Shown piece by piece: positions 1-6,896 of a stretch of DNA of 15,358 bases. The stretch is from positions 1-15,358 of the forward strand of contig JBMFLE010000016.1 of the NCBI GenBank assembly GCA_049971355.1. The letters are read 5' to 3'. The stretch is from JBMFLE01 sp049971355. GTDB lineage: Bacteria; Patescibacteriota; Patescibacteriia; UBA2591; UBA4787. Positions within the stretch are counted from its first letter, which is position 1. Each line of letters starts with the position of its first letter. The notes under the pieces were generated by a model, which was not told the origin of the DNA, did no database searches, and saw nothing but the letters and a program-made list of their open reading frames with translations. The translations under genes and the position numbers were made by a program.

Positions 1-102
1 ATTCCGAAAAACCAATTTTTTATCAATATTTTTAAAAAATGGTCGATATTTTTCTACTAAATAATATATGATATGTTCGTGCGAACATAATACATAAGTT
101 GG
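1..102 (-). other. Open reading-frame fragment running off the left edge
   Basis: On the minus strand a frame stays open from a TGA at 103-105 to the window edge, reading ...YVLCSHEHIIYYLVEKYRPF and on to the edge. There is no start codon in a plausible context, and the frame begins just inside a REP-like element (99-126), so it could be the tail of a truncated gene. I do not recognise the family. It may equally be chance in AT-rich DNA. Confidence 0.2.
72..89. repeat. 18-bp perfect inverted repeat
   Basis: TATGTTCG-TG-CGAACATA, 8-bp arms around a 2-nt centre. It could be an operator-like dyad or a small hairpin, but no intact gene adjoins it. Its half-site order (GTTC...GAAC) is the reverse of the Gram-positive LexA box. 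Confidence 0.6.
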
Positions 103-126
103 TCAAGAAGGTGACTGTTTACCAAT
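99..126. repeat. REP-like palindromic element, copy A
   Basis: TTGGT...GGTGACTGTTTACCAA: outer arms TTGGT/ACCAA enclose a degenerate GTGAC-T-GTYAC palindrome. It is nearly the same as the element at 2158-2185 (shared TTGGTCA, GTGACTGT and ACCAAT blocks), so the two are copies of one repeat. Confidence 0.55.
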
Positions 127-133
127 TAATAAA

Positions 134-315
134 TCATTTGTAGAGGTCCTTTTTCAATATTTTTGACTCCATACTGTGAGGTGTATCATTAGATTGTCTA
201 GGATTGACAAAAATATAAAAAGGATTACCACCCATAGTAATTTGAATTTTTTTAAGCGTTTACCATGTACTGGACCAGTACAGCCCCAGCAAGAGCTTAC
301 TAACTGACCCCCATA
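134..315 (-). other. Open reading-frame fragment with a CWGC motif
   Basis: On the minus strand a frame is open for about 60 codons between TGA codons, starting YGGQLVSSCWGCTGPVHGKR and ending KILKKDLYK. An internal ATG lies at 233-235. The CWGC motif and mixed composition look more protein-like than chance frames, but I cannot assign a family. The palindrome at 266-282 lies inside it and encodes the CTGPV segment. It is probably a remnant of a decayed gene. Confidence that it is or was coding is low. Confidence 0.25.
266..282. repeat. 17-bp perfect palindrome
   Basis: TGTACTGG-A-CCAGTACA, 8-bp arms around a single base. No intact gene is next to it. It belongs to a set of strong palindromes clustered in the first 2.2 kb. 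Confidence 0.6.
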
Positions 316-391
316 TCAAATTTGGGGTGGAGGCAAGTTTTAAGCGCAAAATCGAATTCTTGGTTAGAAAAATAAAAAATAATATCAATAT

Positions 392-1483
392 ATGTTCAAT
401 TTTAGAGAAAATCCTTCAATTGAAAAAATACCTGAAGGAAAAGTTGAAAAAGAAAAACTCCCAGAAATGGAAGTTACTTTTCTCTATACCCCTCATGGGA
501 CCGAAGAAGATGCTCGTTTGATCCGGGAAAATTTAAAAAATTTTGATGTTTTCGTTCCGGAGAATAAAGGTTGGTCTGAAGAAGATTTAAGAGATTTTAG
601 TAAAATTTCACAAGGAGATAAGAAAATTTTAGAGGATTACAAGAAAAAAGTGAGTGAATTTAATGAATTTGTTGATTTTTGGTTTTCTCTATTAGAATCT
701 ATTTATAATTCAAAAAAAATCATTTGGCTCGTTGATATTAAAAAAGAACAATATCTAGAGCTGGAAGAAATTTTAAAGATAGATGAAAAAAGCCGAACTC
801 TTTTTTCCATGGTTTTGTAGAAAGGGTTATTCCTTTAAGAAGACAATTTTTAAAAGAGCTTGCAATTTTTAATAAGAAACGCGAGGAAATGATATTGGAA
901 AATTTAAAAAATTTATCGAAAGAAGTTTGCGCTCAATTTCCTGAATTAAAAAATAAAGAAAAATTAAAAGTTTTAGTCAATTTAGGCGCTTTTCATACCG
1001 GAGTTTTTCATCTTCTAAAAAAAGAAAAAATTCCAGCTCAAGCAACTTTTATAAAAAAGCCTTATCTTTTTTCAAGAGCAGGGGAGATGACGAGAAAAGA
1101 AAGATTTTTTCCCAGGGAGATTATTCTGATGAATTTATTGCCCAAAGTTTTATTGGAGATTTTTTATCTGCATATTTTGATAATTTTTCAAAAGATACAA
1201 CTTTAAACATTGAGGCAAGCAGAATTATTGCCCCAAAAGTCAGCTTTGATTTGATTAAAAAATCCTCAGTAAACGAAAAGGTGTCTTAATTAAAGAAAAT
1301 TTAGTCAATGACTTAAGAAAAAATGGAATTTTTATTCCTAACAATCAAAAAGAATTAAAAAAATTAGTTAAAAACTACGAAAAAGAAAAATTTGGTTATG
1401 TTGAAAAATCTGGTTATGTTGAAGCGAGCCCCTTTCGCAGGATACTTTCCCGCTTCCTAAAGTTCAGGGAGAACTCAGATTAA
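392..1483 (+). pseudogene. Broken gene for an uncharacterised ~360-residue protein (three -1 frameshifts)
   Basis: Four overlapping frames read as one protein. Frame 2 runs from ATG 392 (MFNFRENPSIEKIPEGKVEK...) to a TAG at 818-820. Frame 1 continues as HGFVERVIPLRRQFLKEL to about 1080. Frame 3 continues as GDDEKRKIFSQGDYSDEF to TAA 1287-1289. Frame 2 resumes as ILSKRKGVLIKENLVNDL to TAA 1481-1483. Each step is -1. The first falls at a T6 run (801-806), the second between about 1065 and 1085, and the third at an A6 run (1257-1262). Two motifs stand out: TPHGTEEDARLI near the start and VNLGAFHTGVFHLL in the middle. They recall the GxxH-type motifs of TraB/Tiki-like proteins, but I would not assign that family. 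The start is chosen because an in-frame TAA lies 12 nt upstream; no Shine-Dalgarno is visible. It most likely no longer makes a full-length product. Confidence 0.6.
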
Positions 1484-1511
1484 GGGGCTAAATTTTAGGG
1501 GCATTGTTTTT

Positions 1512-1524
1512 GGTGACTGTCACC
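1512..1524. repeat. REP-like palindrome GGTGACTGTCACC
   Basis: Perfect 6+1+6 palindrome, GGTGAC-T-GTCACC, followed by GATATG. The GTGACTGTCACC core plus RATATG is shared with the copy at 2171-2185. The asymmetric ACTGT centre points the same way in all copies in this window. Confidence 0.6.
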
Positions 1525-1639
1525 GATATGTAAAGGTAGGGATAAGTTGACAGAGGACAATCCTCCGAAAACTAATTGAATAGGTTTGCCCTATTTTTAT
1601 GAGAACGACCCCACAAAAACCCATATAAGATTAAAAATG

Positions 1640-1679
1640 GTGGTGGAATATGGAAGCGATCGTTCTGATATTCCACCAC
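1640..1679. repeat. 40-bp nested palindrome with CGATCG centre
   Basis: Perfect 12-bp arms GTGGTGGAATAT (1640-1651) and ATATTCCACCAC (1668-1679) enclose a 16-nt centre that is itself nearly palindromic (GAAGCGATCGTTC). Transcribed, it would form a very stable hairpin. No poly-T tract follows, so a simple terminator is unlikely. Its size and layout match 1776-1815 and 13609-13647. Confidence 0.65.
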
Positions 1680-1721
1680 TGAACCGAAAATGACTTAAAG
1701 GGATAAAATGACTTGAGGGGG

Positions 1722-1751
1722 TTGACGAAGTGTCACCCCGACAACTATAAT
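1722..1751 (+). promoter_or_regulatory. Sigma70-like promoter candidate
   Basis: TTGACG (1722-1727), an 18-nt spacer and TATAAT (1746-1751) fit a housekeeping promoter well. No intact plus-strand gene follows for about 660 nt. It may be a relic, may drive the parB remnant, or may be chance in AT-rich DNA. Confidence 0.3.
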
Positions 1752-1761
1752 TAATCGAACA

Positions 1762-1980
1762 TCACTTCCAATTTCGATGACCCCAAAATCCACGGCCGTA
1801 GAATTTTGGGTCATCAAATATTTTGAATAAATTTTTAATCAATTTTCGGTCTAATTTTTCAGCCAACATTAACTTAATGTATTTTTCCAATTTATACAAC
1901 TTGGTTAAAGAATAAACTTCTGGCAAAAAATTTGAAGAAGTCAGCCAAACACCTTGCTGTAATTTTTCAAACTTTCTCTA
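1762..1980 (-). pseudogene. C-terminal gene remnant, family unknown
   Basis: On the minus strand a frame of about 70 codons ends at TGA 1762-1764. It reads EKLQQGVWLTSSNFLPEVYS, then KLYKLEKYIKLMLAEKLD, and ends DDPKFYGRGFWGHRNWK. The amino-acid mix is clearly protein-like. Just upstream the reading continues better in another frame (EEIDLEKV), implying a frameshift, and a REP-like element at 2007-2020 marks where the similarity to coding sequence stops. No start codon is present. The last ~13 codons coincide with the palindrome at 1776-1815. I do not recognise the family. Confidence 0.4.
1776..1815. repeat. 40-bp imperfect palindrome with ACGGCCGT centre
   Basis: The left arm GATGACCCCAAAATCCACGG and the reverse complement of the right arm, GATGACCCAAAATTCTACGG, differ only at a few positions. 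The centre is the perfect palindrome ACGGCCGT. It lies inside the C-terminal part of the minus-strand remnant, so it is either an element inserted in a coding region or a gene end shaped as a hairpin. Confidence 0.6.
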
Positions 1981-2006
1981 AATCTATCTCTTCGGAAATT
2001 TACTCC

Positions 2007-2020
2007 AGTGACTGTCACCG
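2007..2020. repeat. REP-like palindrome GTGACTGTCAC
   Basis: AGTGACTGTCACCG carries the same GTGAC-T-GTCAC core as the copies at 1512 and 2171. It sits at the upstream boundary of the minus-strand remnant 1762-1980. Confidence 0.55.
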
Positions 2021-2157
2021 AAAACAGATTCTAGACAATCCTTTAATTATTGGATTTTAGGTCGAAATTTTTAATTTAGTCCGAATTTGATTAAAATTGA
2101 AAAAATAGTAAAATAAAACAATAAAACAGGCTATCTAGAATCGGTCAATACTTGATG

Positions 2158-2185
2158 ATTGGTCAGAAAAGTGACTGTCACCAAT
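2158..2185. repeat. REP-like palindromic element, copy B
   Basis: ATTGGT (2158-2163) and ACCAAT (2180-2185) enclose GTGAC-T-GTCAC, giving a nested hairpin almost identical to copy A at 99-126. It lies directly upstream of the parB remnant, where the rest of parB would be expected. Confidence 0.55.
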
Positions 2186-2199
2186 ATGGTCAAAGAATT

Positions 2200-2365
2200 A
2201 AAAAGCCGTTGATTATTGATCATTTGTTATTGGAGAAAGAAAAGAAATTGGCGGAGACTTTCGGCACTAAAGTCAAAATTACAAAAAAGACAAAAAGGCG
2301 GTAAAATCGTGATTGAATTTTACAATAATGAAGATTTAGATAGTTTAATTAATAAATTAATATAG
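2200..2365 (+). pseudogene. parB: Frameshifted C-terminal remnant of parB (Spo0J family)
   Basis: Frame 1 reads LLEKEKKLAETFGTKVKITK and stops at TAA 2302-2304. Frame 2 continues from 2297 as GGKIVIEFYNNEDLDSLINK and stops at TAG 2363-2365. Joined, this matches the conserved C-terminal dimerisation segment of ParB/Spo0J (consensus LE..L...LGTKV.I......GKI.I.FYS.EDL..L...L). The switch falls at an A5 run (2292-2296). Nothing of the ParB nuclease/CTPase or HTH domains is present upstream; a REP-like element sits there instead. In an intact genome ParB would bind parS and work with ParA in chromosome segregation; this copy cannot. Family assignment rests on the motif only, but the match is good. 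Confidence 0.6.
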
Positions 2366-2411
2366 AACAAATAATGAGTCAGCAATTTTATTTAAAAAAT
2401 TTTATTTAAAA

Positions 2412-2723
2412 ATGGCGAAATTAATCGGCATTTTCCATTTTTTGATTTTAGGTTTAGCTGCAGCCGGTTCAATTATTCAGTTTTTTATTAGTTGGTTAAC
2501 AAAAATTTATCTTCCTTATTTAATTGTGGTTTTTTTGCCAACTTTTTTGCGTTTTGATTGTCCTTTAACTGCTTTGGAGCGCCGGCTAAGAAAGAAAGTT
2601 AATCCTGATACTTCTTTTCAATATTTTTGGTCTTTTTATTTAAGACGCAAGTTGCCAAAATTTTTAGTTCCGACTATTGGCTCAATTCTTATTGGCACAT
2701 CTATTTTAAAATTAGCTTTATAG
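2412..2723 (+). CDS. Small membrane protein, DUF2784-like
   Basis: A 103-residue protein with hydrophobic segments at about residues 5-28, 32-47 and 84-102. The segment around residues 49-60 contains CPLTALERRLR, which resembles the CPLTPLE signature of the DUF2784 membrane family. That is the only basis for the label; function is unknown. The start ATG overlaps the last base of a perfect 14-bp tandem duplication (2385-2398 and 2399-2412), and no Shine-Dalgarno site is visible. Its stop is only 3 nt before the ROK kinase start, so the two are probably co-transcribed and may be translationally coupled. The length is near the family norm of roughly 110-130 residues, slightly short. Confidence 0.6.
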   Translation: MAKLIGIFHFLILGLAAAGSIIQFFISWLTKIYLPYLIVVFLPTFLRFDCPLTALERRLRKKVNPDTSFQYFWSFYLRRKLPKFLVPTIGSILIGTSILKLAL

Positions 2724-2726
2724 TTT

Positions 2727-3692
2727 ATGAGATATGCGCTGGCTATTGACATCGGAGGCACAAAAATTGCCGCTGGAATAGTTAATCATCGCGGCAAAAT
2801 TATATATAAATATATAGAACCGACTAATTCTCGCGCTAATAGCCAAGATTTTTCAGATTGTTTAAAAAGAATTATTAGACATACAATTAAAGCATCGGGA
2901 TTTTATTTAAGAGGGTCTGACCATCGAGAGGGTCAGACCCTTAAGAAAAATCATCTTGATTCGCAAATTATAGGTGTCGGTATTGGCGCTCCCGGACCAT
3001 TAGATATTAAAAGGGGCAAAATTATTTTTGCCCCCAATCTGCCAAAATTAAAAAATTTTTCAATTATTCAACCGCTGAAAAAAGAATTCGGTTTAGAGGT
3101 TATTTTAGAAAATGATGCTAATGCGGCTGCTTTGGCTGAGTGGATGTTTGGCGCTGGCAAAGGCACGTCAAATATAATTTATTTAACTATCAGCACAGGC
3201 ATTGGCGCTGGGATAATTATTGATGGTCAAATTTATCACGGCCAAGGCAATGCCGGCGAAATAGGTCATACGATTATTAGTCCGAATGGTCCAATTTGCG
3301 GTTGCGGAAATTATGGTTGCTTAGAGATATTTGCTTCTGGGAAAGCAATTAGCCGTCAATGGAAAAATGCAACAGGAAGGCAATTAGATAGTAAATTGAT
3401 TTTTCAGCTTGCTCGAAAGGGAGACAAAAAAGCCAAGAAAATAATTGAAAAAAGTTTGGCTATTTTAGGTTTTGGTTTGGTTAATATAATTCATATTTTC
3501 CATCCTGATAAAATTATTTTAGGCGGCGGAATGATGCGCGATGCAGATTTAATTTTGCCATTTTTAAGAAAATTTGTTCGCCTCAAGGTTATGCCCGGCT
3601 TCAAGAAAAATATTAAAATTGAGAAAGCTAAATTGGGCGACGATGTTGGTTTAATTGGCGCAGCCGCAATATTATTTAATCGTTTTAAATAA
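2727..3692 (+). CDS. ROK family sugar kinase (glucokinase-like)
   Basis: A 321-residue cytoplasmic kinase that should phosphorylate a hexose with ATP; exact sugar unknown. The N-terminal phosphate-binding motif DIGGTK is at residues 8-13. The sugar-binding/catalytic motif ENDANAAALAE is at 128-138, with the likely catalytic base D130. The second ATP-binding loop is STGIGAG at 156-162. The ROK zinc motif is formed by H181 and CGCGNYGC (C191, C193, C198). All key residues are present, so it looks functional. It starts 3 nt after the DUF2784-like gene and is followed by a transketolase remnant, suggesting a former sugar-metabolism cluster. Residues 62-72 (RGSDHREGQTL) are encoded by a perfect hairpin at 2912-2941 that looks like an in-frame REP insertion in the loop before the IIGVGIGAPG strand. 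The protein is slightly longer than the usual ~300 residues, as expected from such an insertion. Confidence 0.93.
   Translation: MRYALAIDIGGTKIAAGIVNHRGKIIYKYIEPTNSRANSQDFSDCLKRIIRHTIKASGFYLRGSDHREGQTLKKNHLDSQIIGVGIGAPGPLDIKRGKIIFAPNLPKLKNFSIIQPLKKEFGLEVILENDANAAALAEWMFGAGKGTSNIIYLTISTGIGAGIIIDGQIYHGQGNAGEIGHTIISPNGPICGCGNYGCLEIFASGKAISRQWKNATGRQLDSKLIFQLARKGDKKAKKIIEKSLAILGFGLVNIIHIFHPDKIILGGGMMRDADLILPFLRKFVRLKVMPGFKKNIKIEKAKLGDDVGLIGAAAILFNRFK
2912..2941. repeat. REP-like hairpin inserted in the ROK kinase coding sequence
   Basis: Perfect 11-bp arms AGGGTCTGACC (2912-2922) and GGTCAGACCCT (2931-2941) flank an 8-nt loop. It preserves the reading frame and encodes a hydrophilic loop of about 11 residues. 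This is a different palindrome family from the GTGACTGTCAC elements. Because nothing in ROK function needs an RNA hairpin here, an inserted repeat is the simplest explanation. Confidence 0.7.
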
Positions 3693-3696
3693 TCTT

Positions 3697-3792
3697 ATGG
3701 TTAATATTAAAAAATTATCGCAAATTGCTAACGAATTACGCTTGACTAATGTAGTGATGGCTTATTTGGCTCAATCAGGGCATTTTGAGTGA
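3697..3792 (+). pseudogene. N-terminal remnant of a transketolase
   Basis: A 31-codon ORF starting 4 nt after the ROK stop reads MVNIKKLSQIANELRL, then VVMAYLAQSGH, and stops two codons later. The pattern (AN.LR...V.M...A.SGH) is the conserved start of transketolase or the N-terminal transketolase subunit, where SGHPGG normally follows. Here the thiamine-diphosphate region and everything downstream are missing; 3793-3910 shows no continuation. It is best read as a deletion remnant of a pentose-phosphate gene formerly in an operon with the ROK kinase. A short peptide gene is the alternative. Confidence 0.45.
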
Positions 3793-3921
3793 TTTATAGT
3801 TTATTGTCAATGGTAGCCCGCTTGGTTTAAGGTTTATCATCTTTGGTCTCGCCCCCCTTGCTTTTTTTAAATAATTTGTTAGTTTAAATATTGGGTCCTT
3901 TAACAAAATAAAGGAGGAAAA

Positions 3922-4539
3922 ATGACTTTTGTTTTAATAATTTGTCTTTTAAACTTTTCTCCTAACTCGGCTGATTCCTTAGATTTTTTTCAGTATCAAA
4001 TTCCAAATATAGATTCTTTACCTGAATTAATTAAAACTCATTTGACAACCATTGCTAGAATTAATCGAATTAGTCCAGGTTTAATTAAATCAGGTATGAT
4101 TTTATGGGTACCTTATGATTTTCAAAAGGCTAAAGATTGGAAACCGATACCAGATAGTTTGCCGGAATACACTAATTTTGATAAGTTAATTTACATTAAA
4201 ATTTCTGAACAGTGGTTTGGTGCTTATGAATACGGAAAAATAATTTTTTCTGGTCCGACTTGCTCGGGAGTGAGGATGAAAGATAAAAAAGGAAGACAAA
4301 AATATGAGACGCCATTGGGGATCTTTGAAATTCAGAGGAAAGAATTAAATGTTTTTTCTAAAAAGTATCGGGTTAGAATGCTATACGCCATGTTTTTTTA
4401 TCACGGCTTTGCTATTCATGCCGGAATTTTACCCGGATATCCAGCTAGCGGTGGTTGCGTTAGGATTTATTTTAGTGACGCTGAAAGACTATTTAAATGG
4501 GCACCAACAAAAGGCACAAAAGTCATAATTGTCAAATAA
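3922..4539 (+). CDS. L,D-transpeptidase (YkuD family) with degenerate LysM-like segment
   Basis: A 205-residue exported enzyme expected to make 3-3 peptidoglycan cross-links or attach proteins to peptidoglycan. A short hydrophobic N-terminus (residues 1-11, cut point probably near 17) suggests secretion. Residues 30-64 end in ARINRISPGLIKSGMILWVP, which resembles the second half of a LysM peptidoglycan-binding repeat. The YkuD domain spans about 87-205. Its signature is HGFAIHAG...ASGGCVRI, with H166 and the nucleophile C179; SGGC replaces the commoner SHGC, a known variant. The start is fixed by the strongest Shine-Dalgarno site in the window, AAAGGAGG, just upstream of the ATG. A hairpin immediately follows the stop, so it is probably a single-gene unit. 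Confidence 0.9.
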   Translation: MTFVLIICLLNFSPNSADSLDFFQYQIPNIDSLPELIKTHLTTIARINRISPGLIKSGMILWVPYDFQKAKDWKPIPDSLPEYTNFDKLIYIKISEQWFGAYEYGKIIFSGPTCSGVRMKDKKGRQKYETPLGIFEIQRKELNVFSKKYRVRMLYAMFFYHGFAIHAGILPGYPASGGCVRIYFSDAERLFKWAPTKGTKVIIVK

Positions 4540-4561
4540 GCCCTGTTTTTGAACAGGGCTT
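4538..4561 (+). terminator. Hairpin terminator after the L,D-transpeptidase gene
   Basis: Perfect 10-bp stem AAGCCCTGTT / AACAGGGCTT with a TTTG loop, overlapping the stop codon. The following sequence is AT-rich (AATTTATATTT) rather than a clean T run, so termination may be weak. The next 160 nt to the glycosyltransferase start hold no recognisable gene. Confidence 0.6.
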
Positions 4562-4724
4562 AATTTATATTTGATTAAAACAATTTTGCGCTCCGACATT
4601 TTATATGAATTGAGGCAGTTCTTATTACCATTAACCATAAACGATAAACTTTTGGATTTTTTTGAGATTTGAATTTTTATTTAGTCTCTTGTGGTTTTTT
4701 CTCTTTTTGATAAAGTATGGTTGT

Positions 4725-5831
4725 ATGGTTATCGGAATTGATGCTTCGGGGGCAAACAAAAAAAATAAAACAGGAGTCGAGTGGTATTCATATTATTTAA
4801 TTCAAGAATTAAAAAAAATTTCTCTCAAAAAAGAGGATAATTTTATTTTGTACAGTCCGAATAAGTTAATTGGTGATTTAGGAATTTTACCCCCAAAATG
4901 GCAAGCAAAAATTTTAAAATGGCCATTAAAATATCTTTGGACTCAAATTAGATTATCTTGGGAAATGATTTTCAATCGACCCGATCTTTTATTTATTCCA
5001 TCTCACGCTCTACCTATTTTTTGTCGAACTAAAACTGTAATCACTCTTCATGACCTAGGTTTTGAAAGACTTCCGAAAGCCTATCCCTTCTGGCAAAGAA
5101 TTTACACTCGTTTTGTTTACAAATGGGCAGTTAATCATGCTTCAAAAATTATAACTATTTCAGAATTTACCAAAAAAGAATTAATTGATTTATATAAAGC
5201 TGATCGGCAAAAAATAGAGGTGATTTATTTGGGTTATGATAAATCTATTTTTCAACTGATTGATAATGAAAAAAAGATTGACCAAATTTTAGAAAAATAT
5301 AAAATAAAAGGATCATATATTCTCTACGTTGGTCGTTTAGAAAAGAAAAAAAATATTAAAAATTTACTGCAAGCTTTTATTATTTTACAGAATTTATCTC
5401 CTCATCTACAATTAGTTTTAATTGGTCAACCCGGTTTTGGTTATAAAGAAATTAGGAATTATAAATCAAAAGTTAAAAATGTAATTGAGTTGAATTATGT
5501 CGGCCATCAAGATCTGCCATATTTATATGCCAGGGCAGAATGTTTTGTCTACCCATCTCTCTGTGAAGGTTTTGGTTTGCCAATTTTAGAAGCAATGGCC
5601 TGTGGTTGTCCGGTTGTTGCCTCAGCAGTTTCTTCGATTCCGGAAATCGGCGGCGAAGCGGTATTATATTTTCGACCAGAAAATTCAGAAGAGATTGCTA
5701 AGGCAATTTTGAAAATTATAAAAGATCGTGAATTACGTGAAGAATTAAAACAAAGAGGATTAGAGAGAGTAAAAAAATATTCTTGGCAGAAATGCGCAGA
5801 AGAAACATTAAGTGTAATAACTAATTTGTAA
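4725..5831 (+). CDS. GT4-family glycosyltransferase (GT-B fold)
   Basis: A 368-residue retaining glycosyltransferase, probably moving a sugar from a nucleotide donor onto an envelope glycan; acceptor unknown. From the chosen start it opens MVIGIDASG, as these enzymes usually do. Landmarks: GVEWYSYYL near residue 17, HDLGFE at 109-114, ISEFTKKEL near 146, the C-domain opening YVGRLEKKKN near 201, and the donor-binding EX7E motif CEGFGLPILEAMACG with E281 and E289. The frame is also open upstream to an ATG at 4662, which would add 21 strongly hydrophobic residues; I prefer 4725 because family members begin at this point, but a membrane-anchored form cannot be excluded. The spacing of 22 nt to holB suggests co-transcription. 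Confidence 0.9.
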   Translation: MVIGIDASGANKKNKTGVEWYSYYLIQELKKISLKKEDNFILYSPNKLIGDLGILPPKWQAKILKWPLKYLWTQIRLSWEMIFNRPDLLFIPSHALPIFCRTKTVITLHDLGFERLPKAYPFWQRIYTRFVYKWAVNHASKIITISEFTKKELIDLYKADRQKIEVIYLGYDKSIFQLIDNEKKIDQILEKYKIKGSYILYVGRLEKKKNIKNLLQAFIILQNLSPHLQLVLIGQPGFGYKEIRNYKSKVKNVIELNYVGHQDLPYLYARAECFVYPSLCEGFGLPILEAMACGCPVVASAVSSIPEIGGEAVLYFRPENSEEIAKAILKIIKDRELREELKQRGLERVKKYSWQKCAEETLSVITNL

Positions 5832-5853
5832 CAAATTTTCCGACCAGTTCATT

Positions 5854-6786
5854 ATGAACATTATTGGTCATCAAAAAATTGTTGAATTTTTAAATCGAAG
5901 TATTAAACAGAATAAAATAACCCATGCTTATTTATTTTATGGACCCGAAAATGTTGGCAAAGAAACAGTGGCTATTAGATTTGTGACAAATTTATTGACT
6001 AAAAATTTTAAAAAAGAAGAGAAAACGAAAATCGAAAATCAAATTATTAAAAGAATTCATCCGGATATTTACTGGTTGGAAAAAGAAGGGGGAAAGAAGA
6101 ATATCAGCATCGAACAAATTCGCAATTTACAGACAATTTTAAGTTTAAAGCCCTTGTCGGATTCTTATAAAATTGCTATAATAAATCGAGCTGAGGAAAT
6201 GAATATTGCCGCCGCTAATTCATTTCTGAAAATTTTGGAAGAACCGCCATTAAGATCAATTATTATCCTCCTGGTTAATAATTTAAAGGCGCTTCCAGAA
6301 ACCATTATTTCTCGTTGTCTATTGATTAAGTTCAACCCCGTTCCTTTAAAAGAGATTAAAAAATTTTTGATTGAAGTTTATAAATTACCTGAGTCCGAAG
6401 CTGAAGTTTTTAGTCAGTTATCATTTGGCAGGCCTGGATTAGTAATGCAGTTTTTAAAGAATCCAGAAAAATATCAAGAAAATAAAAAAGGGGTAGAGAA
6501 TTTTCTTAACCTTTTAAAGGTTAATTTGGCCGAAAGGTTTAATTTTGTTAACAAAAATTTGGAGAATTGGCCATTTTTGACCTGGCAGATAGTTTTAAGA
6601 GATTGTTTGCTAATTAAAAATGGTCTTAAACCAATTAATGAAAAAGAAAAAATTGAAACGATTGCCAAAAAATGGCCAGAAAAAAAATTTTATCAAATTA
6701 TTAAGTTAATTGAAAAAATACAAAAGCAAATTAAATTAAATGTTAATAAAAGGTTGGCATTAGAGAATTTGGTTATTAATCTATAA
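5854..6786 (+). CDS. holB: DNA polymerase III delta' subunit-like clamp-loader protein
   Basis: A 310-residue AAA+ protein of the clamp loader, which opens the sliding clamp at primed DNA. The fold signature is clear: MNIIGHQKIV at the start, a P-loop-like GPENVGKET at 30-38, LKILEEPP at 125-132, and the SRC motif (ISRC, 152-155). The P-loop is GKE instead of GKT/S, consistent with delta' usually not binding ATP. The four-cysteine zinc module normally found after the P-loop in delta' and DnaX is absent: the stretch between residues 45 and 75 holds no cysteine. It follows the glycosyltransferase by 22 nt. The closest alternative is another DnaX-like paralogue, but the absent P-loop residue and length favour delta'. 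Confidence 0.85.
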   Translation: MNIIGHQKIVEFLNRSIKQNKITHAYLFYGPENVGKETVAIRFVTNLLTKNFKKEEKTKIENQIIKRIHPDIYWLEKEGGKKNISIEQIRNLQTILSLKPLSDSYKIAIINRAEEMNIAAANSFLKILEEPPLRSIIILLVNNLKALPETIISRCLLIKFNPVPLKEIKKFLIEVYKLPESEAEVFSQLSFGRPGLVMQFLKNPEKYQENKKGVENFLNLLKVNLAERFNFVNKNLENWPFLTWQIVLRDCLLIKNGLKPINEKEKIETIAKKWPEKKFYQIIKLIEKIQKQIKLNVNKRLALENLVINL

Positions 6787-6801
6787 AATAATCCTAACGA
6801 T

Positions 6802-6834
6802 CCGAATATATCCGAACACTACGAATACTACGAA
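6802..6834. repeat. Short CGAA/TACGAA-type degenerate repeats
   Basis: Four CGAA units in 33 nt (CCGAATATATCCGAACACTA, then CGAATACTACGAAC) between holB and the lipoprotein gene. The same motif is arrayed in the 5S-23S spacer at 14132-14216. No hairpin or known site is evident. Confidence 0.4.
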
Positions 6835-6896
6835 CATTGTTTGTGGTGTTTTGATAATAAATTCGTTAGTCGGGAGGATTTTAGGTAGGTATTCAT

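Noticed and set aside
72..89. LexA/SOS operator
   Set aside because: Half-sites are in the wrong order and no SOS gene is adjacent.
327..521. Plus-strand ORF of 64 codons before the broken gene
   Set aside because: It overlaps the better-supported frame starting at 392 and has a lysine-rich composition typical of a frame shadow in A-rich DNA.
4662..4724. 21-residue hydrophobic N-terminal extension of the glycosyltransferase
   Set aside because: Family members begin at the MVIGIDA strand; the extension is probably chance in T-rich DNA. Kept as an alternative in the gene entry.
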